Below are positions 11,701 through 19,315 of a DNA stretch of 64,000 nt, piece by piece. The notes beneath the pieces were generated by a model, which was given only the letters and a program-made list of their open reading frames with translations, was not told the origin of the DNA and searched no databases. Every line of letters begins with the position of its first letter. The first letter of the stretch is position 1. The translations under genes were made by a program, and so were the position numbers. Origin of the DNA: Cladocopium goreaui. Its lineage: Eukaryota > Sar > Dinophyceae > Suessiales > Symbiodiniaceae. The stretch spans positions 285,001-349,000 of the forward strand of contig CAMXCT020000835.1 of NCBI GenBank assembly GCA_947184155.2. The letters run 5' to 3'.

Positions 11701-14700
11701 TGCAAAACGGTTGGTTTGCTTTCTGAAGGCCCAGAGCCTTGTCCCTGTTCAAGCTCAGAACGGATCCATTTCTCATACCGCTCCATACATTCCCTAGAGT
11801 GATTCTTATTCCCACGGGTCCCTCTAATTTCTATTTCCTTACATGCAGAACATTTCAAAGAAACCCCATGTTCATCAAGCCATTTCACTGGCGGTCCTGT
11901 TGAAGGACATTTCAAGTCCGAAGGCAAAGGAACAGAAACCTCTTGGGAAGACCTTGGCGCCTCTGGTAAACCACTACGCTCATCAACCAGTCTCACAAAC
12001 AAACCATGACCATCAAGAATCTCAACAGGCATGCAAAGTTTGATTGACTTGGCTACAAAACGTTGATAAACCATCTCTGAACCAATACGGATTCTCGCAG
12101 AAACCCAAACTCCCATTGACGAAAACTCAGGATGCAAGTAAACCCCTTCGACAAATCTTGGCAGGTTAGGATTCTTTGACATGATTGATTCAGGAAGCTC
12201 TGCAAGAACCTTACAACCAAACAGTGCAAAAACATGGTTCCTGGCTCTGTCTCCAATCACCAAGTCTCTCGGCGTTCGGCTGGACTGCTGAACAGTCGTG
12301 AAATTGTTGTGGGAAAAACAAATGTAGTTCATACAGCATTGCAAAACAGGAGAACTGAAAACCAGGGTGTATCCCATTCTCTGAAAATCCAACTGCAACG
12401 TCTTCAAACCCTCTTTGATTTCCCGAATAGTTCTCTCTGCAGTCCCATTGGCTTGGTGACCCTGTGGAGGGGCTCTTTCAACCACAACACCCATTGGCAA
12501 CCCTGCTGATGAAATGAAATTCCCAACAGAAGATTCAGCGTCTGTGACAACTCTCAAAGAATGTTGATCCTTGCTACCCCCTAAACCCATTTCAAGCAAC
12601 CACTTCTGAAGTTGGCGGTTATCCCTTTGTCGATCACCAGTCATAAGAACACAACCAATGCTTGAACTGTAGGATTCCCGAATAACAAGAAACTTGACAT
12701 TCCCACGTTCACTGTCTTCAGATTCCGGTACCCATTCAAAATCCTTGTTGAGAAAACCAAAATCCGCATGAATCTCAAATTCGGTTCCTTTTGGGGTTTT
12801 CTTTCGGGAATGTTTAGTGACTCCACGGCAACTCTGACAAACCTCGCAAGTCGGCTCGTAAGGCCGATGTCCTCTGAGTCTGTGCTGCACCATCTGGTCT
12901 GCACTCAAGGCGCAAACAGTGTCCCCCTTTGAAAAACTACTCGCAACCACCGGAGATACATTGAGGGCTACATCATTCCCTTCATATGGAACAACACGAA
13001 CCCATGGTGTGTCATGCCAAAACGACAAATCACTAACTTCGTGTTGAGATTTCTTGTGAAACATCCGAACATGGTCCTTGTCAAATGTCACGTCCCAACC
13101 CTGCTGAGTCAACTTGCAAACAGAGATAATTGGGTATGTCGTTTTCCCTACCATGACATCCAAAGGAATGACAGCTGGTTTCACATTTCCGTCTCTGTCA
13201 AAAACCTCAATCTGCAACAGCAATTTACAACTACCTTCCAAATCAACAGAAGTTCCATTAGCAGCTTGCAACGGCCCTACATTGTTTTGGATTTCGGAGT
13301 GTTGAAACTGTTTCAAAACATCTCGGCTAACAACTGACATGCTAGCACCACTATCCAGAAGCCAAAAAGACTCACCCGGACCGATACCATTCAGCATCAT
13401 CTCACATGGTTTTGACACCAGGTGCCCTTCAGTCTCGAAACACTCAGTCATCGACTCTCGTGCTGTCAGCACACCATGTGTGCCGTGCGTATTGGGCTCA
13501 TTTTTCTCATCAATAGGGTCAAGTTCAAAACCAGAATCAATTCCAACATGCACAAAAGGTTTCAAGTCACAACAGCAGGCTTCCAAGTTTCCTGCATCCA
13601 GATCATCACGATCAAGCCACATGTCACCGAAATCATGCATGTCATGAAAGTTGGAATTCAGACAACAACAAGTCAAATCACTGTTCAAGCACAGGTCAAA
13701 CTCCTCAGAATGATCTTCAACGTACAAACCATCACCATCTTCCCAGCTCATGTCAAACACGCAAGGTTCACAAGGCAAACATGGCACATCGGGACAGGAA
13801 ACCAAGGCACTCAAAACAAGCACATCTTGCTTTTGCTGGCCATCCAGTTCCGCACTCGCCTCTTCCGCAACAGGTTGATCATCGTACCAACCTTCAGAGT
13901 ACCACCAAGTGCCACTATCATCGACCATCGCAAACATTTTGCCCTTCTTCCCACCCGATTTTCCCGTACCTTTGCCTGAACCTTTGACACCTTTCTTAGA
14001 TGCTGACGGGGCACCATTAGTGCCACCACTTTTTCCAGTTGAAGATCCCTTTGAACCATCCTTGTCGCCGGTCTTCACCCGACAGTTCACCGATATATGA
14101 CCTGCCTTGCCACATTTATAGCATTTGACTTTCTCCATGTTGGTTGAACAAGCAGACACGTCATGACGTTTTCCGCACTTCGTGCATCTTGGTCCCTGCT
14201 TGTCCTTGTCCAATGCAGCATTCACAATAGGATCCCCCGAACCCTCAGATTCTTCACCTTCCTCTTCCTCAGCCACCGACGTGGCAGGATTCAAGCCTGC
14301 AACAACCTTCCGAGATTGGAGATGCAAGTCCTTGAAGAGCCTGTGCTGTTGTTCAAATCGACGCGCAGCAAGTCGATAACTCGAATACGATTCCCCACCA
14401 CTATGCATCAAACAGTAGTTTCTTACATCGTTAGGCAACGAACGAACCAGCATGGTCAACATGTCAGAATCCCCAATCGCTAATCCAACACTGTCACCCA
14501 ACAAGGTGGAAATCATTCGTGTGTACTTTGCACATGCAAGCTCAATCTGGCGAATCAAATCTGAACTATCTTGTCCTTGAAAGACCCTGTTCAGCAACTG
14601 CACTCGCAATGAAAGACCCTCAGTTCTACTACGGAGACTGAATTCGTGGGACAACTGCCGAAGAAGTTCGAAACCATTTCCAAGGTACAGATTGCTACTG

Positions 14701-15833
14701 CTATATGGATCACCCAAAGTGACTCCCGGGACAATGTCAATCCCTTCCTGAAATGATTGAATCATGACTGCAATCCTACCATGGCTTCCAAAAGTTGCCT
14801 TCAAAATGGCACTAAGTCTCACAGCCCTAGACTGCTGGTCAACACCCAAGGTGCTCCACGCAATACTCGTCGGCCAGTGAGTCGACTGTTCGATCTCTCG
14901 CCCAAACTGGACAGATCCCTGGCTAGCCCATGCTACCAGTTCCTGAACATAGGAAGTAAACCCCAAAACCTCATCTTCGCGGGTTTTCCAGGCTGAATAG
15001 TCAACAGTGGGACTAGGACCCAACCACTTCTCACTTCTTGAGAAAACATCCCTATTCTCAGATCTGCCCTGACTAGTACCCAAACCAGGCAAATTACCAT
15101 TCGCATCAGGAATAAATCCCCCTCCAAACTCAGGTGGAACATCCCCCAATCGATCGGGAACAAACCTCTGGTGGTTACCATCAACCAATCTTTGAGTATT
15201 CTGAAAAACCTGTTGAAGCTCTCTAGCATTCAATCCCTGCAACAGCTGTTGAATCTGGGTTACTCGGTCGAAGTTACTACCACACTGCATCGGAACATTC
15301 TGCAAACCATTTCCGGCCATCGGATTTCTCACATTTCCTGGCCTTTGATTCATGCCCTGCAATGTCGGATTCACAACACCCACCCCATTTACTGGTGGAC
15401 CGTAGCCATACACAGGCATAGGTGGCACAACTCTTCCAGGCTGAGGCCCTACACTACCTCCCCCACTGCCACTTCCGTGGCTACCTGAAGAAGGCGGCAC
15501 AGGAACTCCAGCTCCTGGAGCAAAGACCATTCCTTGGTTCTGAAAACTCTGAGCTCCTTGGTTCACAAGATCAGGTTGCACAGTGTTCCTGTTACCTGTC
15601 CAGTTAGTCCACGGGTCCTCTACTTGCAACGGATCACAACCTTGACACGCACCACCTGCACAAGATCCACGACCTGCCTCACCCTGGCTACCAGCACCTC
15701 CGGCACACCCTGGGCAAGCACCCGCAGTCACCCCTGCCGCAGCAGCACGACCTGCACCAGCTTGACCTCGTTCAGCTTGACCTGGACTAAAGAACGACTC
15801 AGGACCAACACCTCCTGCACCTGGACTGTTCAT
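8751..15833 (-). CDS. copia Gag-Pol polyprotein with C-terminal methyltransferase-like extension
   Basis: 2360 residues, uninterrupted; the ATG is 33 nt after the primer-binding site. Approximate domain order: Gly/Ala/Cys-rich N-terminus and Gag (1-540); two zinc knuckles (about 546-585; the second is CYKCGKAGHISVNC, CX2CX4HX4C); aspartic protease (LLDSGAS near 824); integrase with CEVCQSC zinc region and D-D-E residues in HADFGF (about 1022), VTDAESS (1098) and AERTIRE (1131); reverse transcriptase with ADISAAF (1710) and SYVDD (1798); RNase H with FSDASHA (1979), SMESELYAL, RTDSESS (2066) and NPADALTK (2112). The final 230 residues carry FIEVCCKPDSS and HVSSPCSSGSPLRN, which resemble a SAM-binding motif I and the PC motif of cytosine-5 methyltransferases; this last reading is inference. 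All catalytic residues looked for in Pol are present. Confidence 0.95.
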   Translation of the reverse strand: MNSPGAGGVGPESFFSPGQAERGQAGAGRAAAAGVTAGACPGCAGGAGSQGEAGRGSCAGGACQGCDPLQVEDPWTNWTGNRNTVQPDLVNQGAQSFQNQGMVFAPGAGVPVPPSSGSHGSGSGGGSVGPQPGRVVPPMPVYGYGPPVNGVGVVNPTLQGMNQRPGNVRNPMAGNGLQNVPMQCGSNFDRVTQIQQLLQGLNARELQQVFQNTQRLVDGNHQRFVPDRLGDVPPEFGGGFIPDANGNLPGLGTSQGRSENRDVFSRSEKWLGPSPTVDYSAWKTREDEVLGFTSYVQELVAWASQGSVQFGREIEQSTHWPTSIAWSTLGVDQQSRAVRLSAILKATFGSHGRIAVMIQSFQEGIDIVPGVTLGDPYSSSNLYLGNGFELLRQLSHEFSLRSRTEGLSLRVQLLNRVFQGQDSSDLIRQIELACAKYTRMISTLLGDSVGLAIGDSDMLTMLVRSLPNDVRNYCLMHSGGESYSSYRLAARRFEQQHRLFKDLHLQSRKVVAGLNPATSVAEEEEGEESEGSGDPIVNAALDKDKQGPRCTKCGKRHDVSACSTNMEKVKCYKCGKAGHISVNCRVKTGDKDGSKGSSTGKSGGTNGAPSASKKGVKGSGKGTGKSGGKKGKMFAMVDDSGTWWYSEGWYDDQPVAEEASAELDGQQKQDVLVLSALVSCPDVPCLPCEPCVFDMSWEDGDGLYVEDHSEEFDLCLNSDLTCCCLNSNFHDMHDFGDMWLDRDDLDAGNLEACCCDLKPFVHVGIDSGFELDPIDEKNEPNTHGTHGVLTARESMTECFETEGHLVSKPCEMMLNGIGPGESFWLLDSGASMSVVSRDVLKQFQHSEIQNNVGPLQAANGTSVDLEGSCKLLLQIEVFDRDGNVKPAVIPLDVMVGKTTYPIISVCKLTQQGWDVTFDKDHVRMFHKKSQHEVSDLSFWHDTPWVRVVPYEGNDVALNVSPVVASSFSKGDTVCALSADQMVQHRLRGHRPYEPTCEVCQSCRGVTKHSRKKTPKGTEFEIHADFGFLNKDFEWVPESEDSERGNVKFLVIRESYSSSIGCVLMTGDRQRDNRQLQKWLLEMGLGGSKDQHSLRVVTDAESSVGNFISSAGLPMGVVVERAPPQGHQANGTAERTIREIKEGLKTLQLDFQRMGYTLVFSSPVLQCCMNYICFSHNNFTTVQQSSRTPRDLVIGDRARNHVFALFGCKVLAELPESIMSKNPNLPRFVEGVYLHPEFSSMGVWVSARIRIGSEMVYQRFVAKSIKLCMPVEILDGHGLFVRLVDERSGLPEAPRSSQEVSVPLPSDLKCPSTGPPVKWLDEHGVSLKCSACKEIEIRGTRGNKNHSRECMERYEKWIRSELEQGQGSGPSESKPTVLQEVKREGSNREVSDLDGLGSVPVRRQDALDSFEELDPLSFGPQDDGLTGETAKVKIEPTIESQEPVDVNLGNGEGDTSQVGSSSQSGDVSRPDPLGSHPKASVGVKRKWSQEDLLIERRGLKREPDVELADLDREVRDDNKRIDVKPDVAGLVSGLTCDSSLSETPVNDLHEVYALAFLTTDSDDLICHLPLASLKFDKNASSSVVSFGDKRIRIWCPSGSIDDSTLEELPGDLTLEGMKTEIGNLDSMQCGDLLTESELGDLRKQCRVIPSRWVTTRKNASLVRARIVLKDIAKGAESARSLGISSPTPSAEALFAMLCFAGERDWLVGAADISAAFMATPLRTRKVVAKLPASITSISGEALYLWLSKALNGLRSASQEWNVYLSSIVDKCRLRSCGLEPCLYSGLLPSSEPCMILSYVDDLICVGPSVDAIDFVFDTVGKSVRLKRTGLIHDHSKGGQLRFLGRLITRRRGERSLLISLPSNYLDDTFASYQIKTNAKGPPDVTPVMDKENGEELSCDAYARFRAALGKVSWMAQTRGDLRAWIGILATQQARPTQHTEHAMRMLLRYLRGDMNVAVRFPNDSKLLESDVFQGPHIVAFSDASHAPLKTTGRRGISGGVLTFRGCTLKTLSRHQALVSLSSMESELYALQSVSQEMVSLGKMLGRILMSFKELDSSEIPGVLRTDSESSIKLLKGLDLPRKSRHLEIRIEWLRERVDLGKLKIHYEKGSSNPADALTKCLGSSIFGIHRAAMGFEVLDAPLGAIMAISSGYVFIEVCCKPDSSISKVARRFGFLYIGVVENMEKKAVFDRVLETVKDLGNSKVFVHVSSPCSSGSPLRNFRGDNTATEADVVWFDVIPHVSKYMKLGKFSSFELPWRNAIWTHAMTTKILNQAQHKHVAAVHLCSTGSMTKDGEPVGKVLKFTSNSKLMVGRLAKDFGQCHCTQKHAGLTDVDWAETAFYNENLAVSIVRGALDALRNDG

Positions 15834-15866
15834 TGAAGACCTGGATCTCTAGTAGAGATACCCGAA

Positions 15867-15879
15867 GGCTCCGCTACCA
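15867..15879 (-). other. primer-binding site of element 1 (TGGTAGCGGAGCC)
   Basis: Directly follows the ...TTTTTACA end of the 5' LTR on the minus strand. Identical to the sites at 5037-5049 and 55826-55838. Likely pairs with the 3' end of an initiator tRNA. Confidence 0.85.
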
Positions 15880-16739
15880 TGTAAAAATCTTAATGAACCC
15901 TCAACTCAGCTCAGCGAGTTCCAAATCCTTTTCGCGCCGTCAACAGACAGGTCACACAAGGCACAAAACCAAGTGTCTTAAATTCTCTTGTTACTCGAGC
16001 CACTCTCTGGTTGAGCAACACAAAGTCACACGGACTTCTCAAAAACAAAAGACTGCTGTACCAACTGCGGATTCCAGATCAAAAGTTGTTTCAGATAACA
16101 TCCTACGCAACAATCAACGATTCCGACCTAACGTGTAGCTAGTTAGTACCATAAGTGGTTGATTTAACCAATCCAAACAAAGAATCAACCACTCATAGTA
16201 CTTTAGCGTCACAGGCGATGTTGTTAGCTAACAACATCGACAAAATTGGTTGCACCAAAACTTGCCGTTTCCATATCATCCAATGATGATATTCACAGAA
16301 ATCTTTACAGCATGATTTGACGAACAACTTCGTGATGTCAAATCATTTCCAAACGGTCCAAAAATGTTTGAAATACTTCTCAACTGTTCCGAACGTTTCC
16401 GAAAATGTTCAAATGTTTCCAAAACCGTTCCAAACAAACTGTGATCAAATCGGCTAAATCCCTAAAGCTCGAAAAACACTCTCGTCTCATTGAAAACGCA
16501 AATTCCAGCAAATACAGAGGTCAAAACGCAATGTCACCGAAATCGCATCCAATGAAATACCGTCCATTCTAGAACATTCTCAGCTCATCAAAAGTGCAGA
16601 ATCTCAATGAATACCGAAGTCAAATGCAGTATCATAGAAGCATCATCCAATGAACTATTGTACCAAATAGAGGTGCACAACGGTCTAATCCCAGCGTACA
16701 TCGTGAAGAAGCACGACGGTCCAATACCATATATTCACA
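15880..16739 (-). repeat. element 1 5' LTR (860 bp)
   Basis: Partner of the LTR at 6675-7534, three differences in 860 positions, ends in TG/CA, followed by target duplication GCATC at 16740-16744. It should hold the promoter for the element; no specific promoter motif was identified. Confidence 0.95.
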
Positions 16740-16744
16740 GCATC

Positions 16745-17545
16745 TGCCATTAGTTGGTGGGAGCCACAGACAATGTTGGAGGCCAGAAAAGCAAGTCCGG
16801 CAATGCCACTTCGAGGTGGACATACTTTTATGTGTCGCACTCAAAAGGTGGGCATGCCATGTAGAGATGTCGCGACAGCATCGGATGTTTTTCAGGCACC
16901 TTGAGCGCACAATGTCCGCACACTCTCGAAAGCGCACAATGGTGGGTGCACTGAAGACAGCTCGGAAGCATCCACGTTCCACTGTTTGATCAATCTGGGG
17001 CCTTTCAGGCCAGCTGCCTCCACAGTGTCCGTGCATTCCGGGAGACCAACTTCCTCCGGTGCTGTGGCAATCAACATAACCATGAGCGCTGTTGCGACAA
17101 TTATATTGAGATGCTCAAGCGTTCGTGGGTCCAGTCGTTGAAAGCAGATGGCAGGTGTTGCCTCTGTCCTGTTCCCACCTATGTCCCAGTGTAGATCTTG
17201 ACCTTCTCTTCGAGTCTGAGCTTTATCAGAGTTGTCATCTTGACACGCATCAGGCCACAGCCTAGCGATAATATGAGAGTCGTGCAGGCGGAAGCTGGAC
17301 ACCATGATGGCCAACATCTTCTTACACCTGAGAATCTTGGTACGCTGCCGGCTTTGTGGCTCCAGGCCAAATTTCGGCAACACTAACCACTCCTGAAACT
17401 GAGTGCCTGCTTCGTCAATCTTGTTGTTTCCGATTTCCCAGAACTCATTGGGGCAGCCACCGAGACGGCGCCTATCAATCCAAATCGTGCGCCTGGTGGA
17501 TCTATTAAGGTATCGGTGCCCACTCAGCACCGTCTTGACCTCGTA
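16745..17545 (-). pseudogene. modular family copy D: helicase fragment
   Basis: Minus-strand frames align with the part of copy A (24060-24480) downstream of helicase motif III. Diagnostic blocks are ARLWPDACQD (copy A AQLWPDASQD) and LIATAPEEVGLPECTDTVEA (copy A LIATASEEFGVPECTTTLEA), then GLKGP / GLCGP. Upstream, WIDRRRLGGCP is a decayed match to the motif III block (copy A FIGNHRQTPGG). Stops interrupt the frame after about 16890. One end abuts the target duplication of element 1, the other the tRNA-like sequence at 17547. It is a short, decayed fragment. Confidence 0.65.
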
Positions 17546-17546
17546 C

Positions 17547-17628
17547 TCGCGGACCAGCGGGGAATCGAACCGCCACCGGAAGTCTCTCAGCACCAAGAGT
17601 GATGCCCTACCAACTTCACCACGAGGAC
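17547..17628 (-). tRNA. tRNA-like sequence (probable tRNA pseudogene or SINE head)
   Basis: On the minus strand an A box (TGGTGAAGTTGG, 17610-17621) and a B box (GGTTCGATTCC, 17561-17571) both match the Pol III consensus and are 49 bases apart. An anticodon-like stem (CACTC/GAGAG) has a mismatch. The T stem has an extra C and no convincing acceptor stem pairs. A functional tRNA is therefore doubtful. It may be the promoter head of a SINE or a decayed tRNA. Confidence 0.4.
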
Positions 17629-17897
17629 GACTGGATTAAGTTGTTGTTAGGACCCAAATAGGCCAAATTGACTTAAACCCGTGTGGTGGGCTCTGCTATA
17701 CCCATCCGATACCCACGCAGGGTATTGTCACTGCCTCCTTAATGCAGAAAGCAGGGGGTTTTTTGGCCCAGTTCGCCGGAAACCACGCCAAGAGCGCTGC
17801 GACACCGCTAGTGAGGCTAACACCTCCTCGTAGTCGTTCCTGTGGGCTCGGACAAAAAAAAAATCTAAAGAACAACTTTCAAATGATACAATGCTCC

Positions 17898-17953
17898 AGT
17901 TGAACGACCTGGCGGAAGCCATGAAGGCGTTGGACGGAAAAAAAGGGAAAAAA
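17898..17953 (+). mobile_element. SINE-like repeat S2, truncated, with 20-bp target duplication
   Basis: 56-nt insertion containing ACGACCTGGCGGAAGCC, ATGAAGGCGTTGGACGG and an A-rich tail. It is flanked by TTCAAATGATACAATGCTCC at 17878-17897 and 17954-17973, a 20-bp direct repeat. A-tail plus long target duplication is the mark of LINE-type target-primed reverse transcription. Confidence 0.85.
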
Positions 17954-18111
17954 TTCAAATGATACAATGCTCCGTATAGCGCAGAGTGTCCCTGCCCCTT
18001 ATCTCCTTCTCCCCCGTCCCTTTCTTGTCTCACTGAGAGGCGATGGCCTCCGCTCTCACGTCGCGTGGTCATTGCTGGCCAGTCGGCTTCTGCCTTCGCG
18101 TTGCCGTACCC

Positions 18112-18160
18112 TTTTTTTCCGTCCAACGCCTTCATGGCTTCCGCCAGATCGTTTAACACG
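18112..18160 (-). repeat. SINE-like repeat S2, truncated 3' end
   Basis: Reverse-oriented copy of the S2 3' end: poly-T then CCGTCCAACGCC and GGCTTCCGCCAGATCGTTT. No target duplication was found. Confidence 0.65.
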
Positions 18161-18390
18161 CTCTATGGCATTGCAAAAGCAGCAATTTAACTCGCGAGGC
18201 CGTCTGCTATTTTGGGCCACAAACGGGGCAACCATTTTCCAGCTGCGTCTTGATCAGCTCAAACCTTCCCAGCCTGCTAAGCGCTCACAGCCTCCGACTC
18301 CACCGAAACCAAACAGATCGACGGAACGACCTGAAGAAAACAGACCGTGCAAGCACCACCGGGCCATGTGGCTGGCGGTGACAGTGGCGC

Positions 18391-18870
18391 TTTTTTTTCC
18401 GTCCAACGCCTTCATGGCTTCCGTTAGGTCGTTACAGACATTCAATCGCGGCAAACAGTTGAATTGTAATTTACATGCAGGGCTGTCAACTTCTCGAAAG
18501 CCACAAAAGTGCTGGTAGTGGACCAGTACGCAGTCCAGAAACTGTCCCAGCAAGGTGGGATCGCCATCAGCAATGGGAATTACATACAAATTGACATCTT
18601 ATGTGTTAGTGAGAATGACCCAAAACAAGAAGCAAAACCGGAAACCCACAAAAACACCAATGGGCCATGTTGGTGGGTGCGCGAAGCAACAAAGCTCCAT
18701 GCGGAAACCAAGGATCCCCGCAGTCAGGATTCTAAAGATCACAAAGGCATACCCAGGCACTCCGAAGCAAACATCGACAACGCAGAATCGCAATGGGAGT
18801 AGTGAGAAACGAAAAAACGGTGAAATAGTAAGGCGAAACAAGATCTAAGCTGAAAATGACGCCAATAGCT
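18391..18870 (-). repeat. SINE-like repeat S2, long copy
   Basis: On the minus strand this roughly 480-bp stretch runs parallel to 53660-54268. Shared parts include GGGACAGTTTCTGGACTGCG, GACAGCCCTGCATGTAAA, and the tail AAGGCGTTGGACGG plus A8. Open frames on both strands across it are repeat-derived. Confidence 0.65.
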
Positions 18871-19257
18871 GGCGGTATCTGGCGCGTGAACCAGAAACGG
18901 ATACCCCGGGTACCGGTGCGTTATCCTCACACTCCCATTCCATAGCGCACAACAGAGCTGAACAGCAGCAGCCTCCCAATAAGGAGCAACCCAGTGTTGA
19001 CAAGGAGACACCGACAGAGGAATCTACGCCTCTTAACACACCAAATGAATCGCCAGACACGCAAGCCACTGACACTGTTGCAGAACCTGCAGAGGGCAGC
19101 CAGTGAAAAAGTGGCGTATCACGAAACGCGACCAGCCAGTGCTCGTCAGAACCTATGGCGTATCACGAAACGCCTCAAGACAATACAAGATGGCCAGGAA
19201 CCAGATACTCCTCAGGCTTCGCCGATCGTAGATATAGAAATGGAAATCATTGATTGA
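18849..19257 (+). other. upstream region of copy A, acidic open stretch
   Basis: A frame open from 18849 to 19106 encodes a Thr/Pro/Glu-rich sequence (KETPTEESTPLNTP) without an initiating ATG. It starts just before the motif CCCCGGGTACCGGTG (18903), which is similar to motifs ahead of copy B. The 18-mer TGGCGTATCACGAAACGC occurs twice (about 19111 and 19158). It may be a decayed N-terminal part of copy A. Weak support. Confidence 0.3.
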
Positions 19258-19315
19258 GTGAACTTGCAGCCAGCTAGCACGGAGTGCATATGACTGCCTT
19301 GAAATCACCCGATCA

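Larger units (their letters stand above)
6675..16739 (-). mobile_element. element 1: complete Ty1/copia LTR retrotransposon
   Basis: 10,065 bp bounded by two 860-bp LTRs with TG...CA ends and flanked by the 5-bp target duplication GCATC (6670-6674 and 16740-16744). In sense (minus) order: 5' LTR, primer-binding site, Gag-Pol ORF of 2360 codons without interruption, a further 173-codon ORF, polypurine tract, 3' LTR. Integrase precedes reverse transcriptase, which defines Ty1/copia. By eye the two LTRs differ at only three positions, so the insertion is recent and the element may be active. The insertion point abuts copy D of the modular family (16745 onward). Confidence 0.96.

Noticed and set aside
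15833-16138. 101-codon plus-strand frame over the primer-binding site and LTR
   Set aside because: Antisense to element 1 and mostly LTR sequence. Repeated at the other LTR for the same reason.
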